From positions 36,930 to 100,929 of the forward strand of contig DASWIG010000188.1 of assembly GCA_036397835.1 (NCBI GenBank): DNA of 64,000 nt, in the 5' to 3' direction. The translations under genes and the position numbers were made by a program. The notes under the pieces were generated by a model, which saw nothing but the letters and a program-made list of their open reading frames with translations, did not search any database and was not told the origin of the DNA. Shown here one piece after another: positions 63,134 through 64,000 of the stretch; position 1 is the stretch's first letter; each line of letters opens with the position of its first letter. This DNA comes from DASWIG01 sp036397835. GTDB taxonomy: Bacteria; Acidobacteriota; Thermoanaerobaculia; Multivoradales; J023.

Positions 63134-63590
63134 AAGGGCACCGGGAGGGGTGCTCACGGACCCAGGCGGCCACTGCGGGTGCATCGGTCGGGCGTTGAGA
63201 GGGCGCCTCGGCTCGTGCAGGGGCGCGCAAGTCGCTCTCGTTCGGCGGCGGTGCAGGGTACGGCTCGCGCACCGGGCGCCTGCACGGCGTCCGTCCGCGC
63301 CTGCGGATGCAGGTTCAGGCCGTTGCAGTGGCGCAGCCTGCATCCTGCACTCCGGCCGCAAGGTCCGTCGATGTCGCGCGGACGCTTGGCCGGGAGGTTG
63401 AGCTCGCCCTGCTCGAGGCCGTGGGCACGACCATGACCGTTGCTCGACGCGTGCGCATCGGCTTGCACGGCTGAGGCTCGGGAGGTGCAGCGGGCGTCTG
63501 AGCTCGAGGTCCTTGCAGGTAAGTCCAGGCGCTCAGCCGGACCTGCACCGTTGCGGTTCAGCGCGGTGCGTGCAGGGCCGCCTCTCCGGT
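63134..63590. other. Region without a credible gene, rich in TGCA
   Basis: Open frames exist on both strands but show no protein family features and are rich in Arg, Ala, Cys and His from low-complexity sequence. TGCA tetranucleotides are strikingly frequent from 63308 onward. I cannot assign a function. Confidence 0.5.
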
Positions 63591-63594
63591 GGGT

Positions 63595-63667
63595 GCAGGT
63601 GCAGCGCGTTGCACTGCACCTGCTCCTGCACTCAGGAGCACCACGACGCAGCGCAGCGCAGTCGTGG
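63595..63667. repeat. Three back-to-back hairpins in the TGCA-rich block
   Basis: The stems are GCAGGTGCAG (63595-63604) / CTGCACCTGC (63614-63623); TGCTCCTG (63621-63628) / CAGGAGCA (63633-63640); and CCACGAC (63641-63647) / GTCGTGG (63661-63667). All are perfect. The array could be a recombination site, a folded RNA or a decayed mobile element. Confidence 0.6.
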
Positions 63668-63699
63668 AGCGATACGTCGCGCGCAGCGCGTCCGCATCT

Positions 63700-63792
63700 G
63701 GGCATGGCGCGGCGGGCATAGGGTGTGGCGAGGGAGTCCGCGACCGGGGGCCCGCCAAGCGCCGCGAAGCGGCGCCGCGCCATGCCCTTTTT
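63700..63792. terminator. 15-bp inverted repeat followed by T5
   Basis: GGGCATGGCGCGGCG (63700-63714) pairs perfectly with CGCCGCGCCATGCCC (63773-63787), and TTTTT follows at 63788-63792. The 58-nt loop contains a smaller GCGCCGCGAAGCGGCGC stem. The loop is long for an intrinsic terminator, so a recombination or RNA structure is also possible. Confidence 0.45.
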
Positions 63793-63872
63793 CTCCTTCT
63801 TCTTCGGTCTTCGAAGGTCGGCGCGATCACCATGGGCGCGGTGGCCGTTCACTTCAAAGGGGACACCAGTAG

Positions 63873-64000
63873 ATGCTCGAAGGTAGGTGGCAAGCTCGGA
63901 CTGACGGCGCACGTCGTTGGGCACGCTCGCTCCTCGGCACGGCCTGGTGCGTCCTCGACACCGAGACGACAGGGCTGGGCGCCGGCGCCGAGGTCGTGCA
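63873..64000 (+). CDS. DEDDh 3'-5' exonuclease (DnaQ/Pol III epsilon-like), N-terminal part
   Basis: ATG 63873 has AAAGGGGA about 9 nt upstream. After an Arg-rich lead of about 24 residues the protein reads AWCVLDTETTGLGAGAEVV, the Exo I motif (DxE) of the DEDDh exonuclease superfamily, and runs off the window in frame. Members proofread DNA or degrade nucleic acid ends. Only 42 codons are visible, so the subfamily cannot be told. Confidence 0.72.
   Translation, partial: MLEGRWQARTDGARRWARSLLGTAWCVLDTETTGLGAGAEVV

Noticed and set aside
62191..63141. 316-codon minus-strand frame across the small gene
   Set aside because: Only its internal part from 62856 has coding character; the rest spans hairpins and the inverted repeat.
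63154..63924. 256-codon minus-strand frame at the right end
   Set aside because: Covers the hairpins and TGCA block, overlaps the exonuclease start and shows no recognisable fold or motif.
1..64000. CRISPR arrays, tRNA or rRNA genes
   Set aside because: I saw no regularly spaced repeats with unique spacers, no tRNA-like cloverleaf and no rRNA segments.
1..64000. MbtH-like protein, thioesterase, transporter or phosphopantetheinyl transferase
   Set aside because: None of their motifs was found on either strand in this window; they may lie outside it.

Overview
The window is dominated by one very large nonribosomal peptide/polyketide (NRPS-PKS) biosynthetic gene cluster from a high-GC bacterium. 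About 61 of 64 kb is coding, almost all on the minus strand and read right to left. The partial M16 peptidase with a lipoprotein signal at the right border points to a Gram-negative host. Acidobacteriota or Myxococcota would fit the style of the assembly line, but the sequence does not settle the phylum.

Layout in order of transcription (minus strand, right to left). (1) 61007-49284: FAAL-ACP loading unit plus three C-A-PCP modules. (2) 49287-38434: three modules read as Asp, Asp and Gly, the Gly adenylation domain carrying an embedded luciferase-like monooxygenase. (3) 38421-37498: FkbM-type methyltransferase. (4) 37501-30458: KS-AT-KR-DH-ACP polyketide module ending in a C domain. (5) 30461-29412: SyrP/TauD-like Fe(II)/2-oxoglutarate oxygenase. 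(6) 29396-26190: C(degenerate)-A-PCP whose A domain lacks the amino-group-binding Asp. (7) 26171-15003: three modules (two unassigned, then Thr) plus a C-terminal C domain. (8) 14929-13859, plus strand: a GT-A glycosyltransferase, the only gene inside the cluster on the other strand. (9) 13580-408: half C domain, A(Asn)-PCP, an A-less C-PCP, then Cy-A(Cys)-PCP and Cy-A(Cys)-Ox-PCP (a thiazoline/thiazole pair) and a degenerate epimerisation domain. (10) 424-<1: the start of another NRPS that runs off the window. Most junctions overlap by 4 nt or have gaps below 20 nt, so genes 1-7 look like one operon.

How the parts work together (inference): a fatty acid is activated by the FAAL, extended by three residues, then Asp-Asp-Gly, one malonyl-derived ketide, an unusual acid or amino acid, two unassigned residues, Thr, Asn, one residue loaded in trans, and two heterocyclised Cys. 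The line then continues beyond the left edge. No thioesterase, transporter, MbtH-like protein or regulator is in the window. The expected product is a large N-acylated lipopeptide-polyketide with a C-proximal thiazoline-thiazole. Substrate calls come from hand-read ten-residue specificity codes.

Right of about 62.2 kb the sequence changes character. The M16 peptidase is cut off, followed by a hairpin-rich stretch, a frameshifted small gene with a decayed inverted second copy, a TGCA-rich hairpin block, and at the edge the start of a DEDDh 3'-5' exonuclease gene. This looks like a decayed or rearranged border of the cluster.
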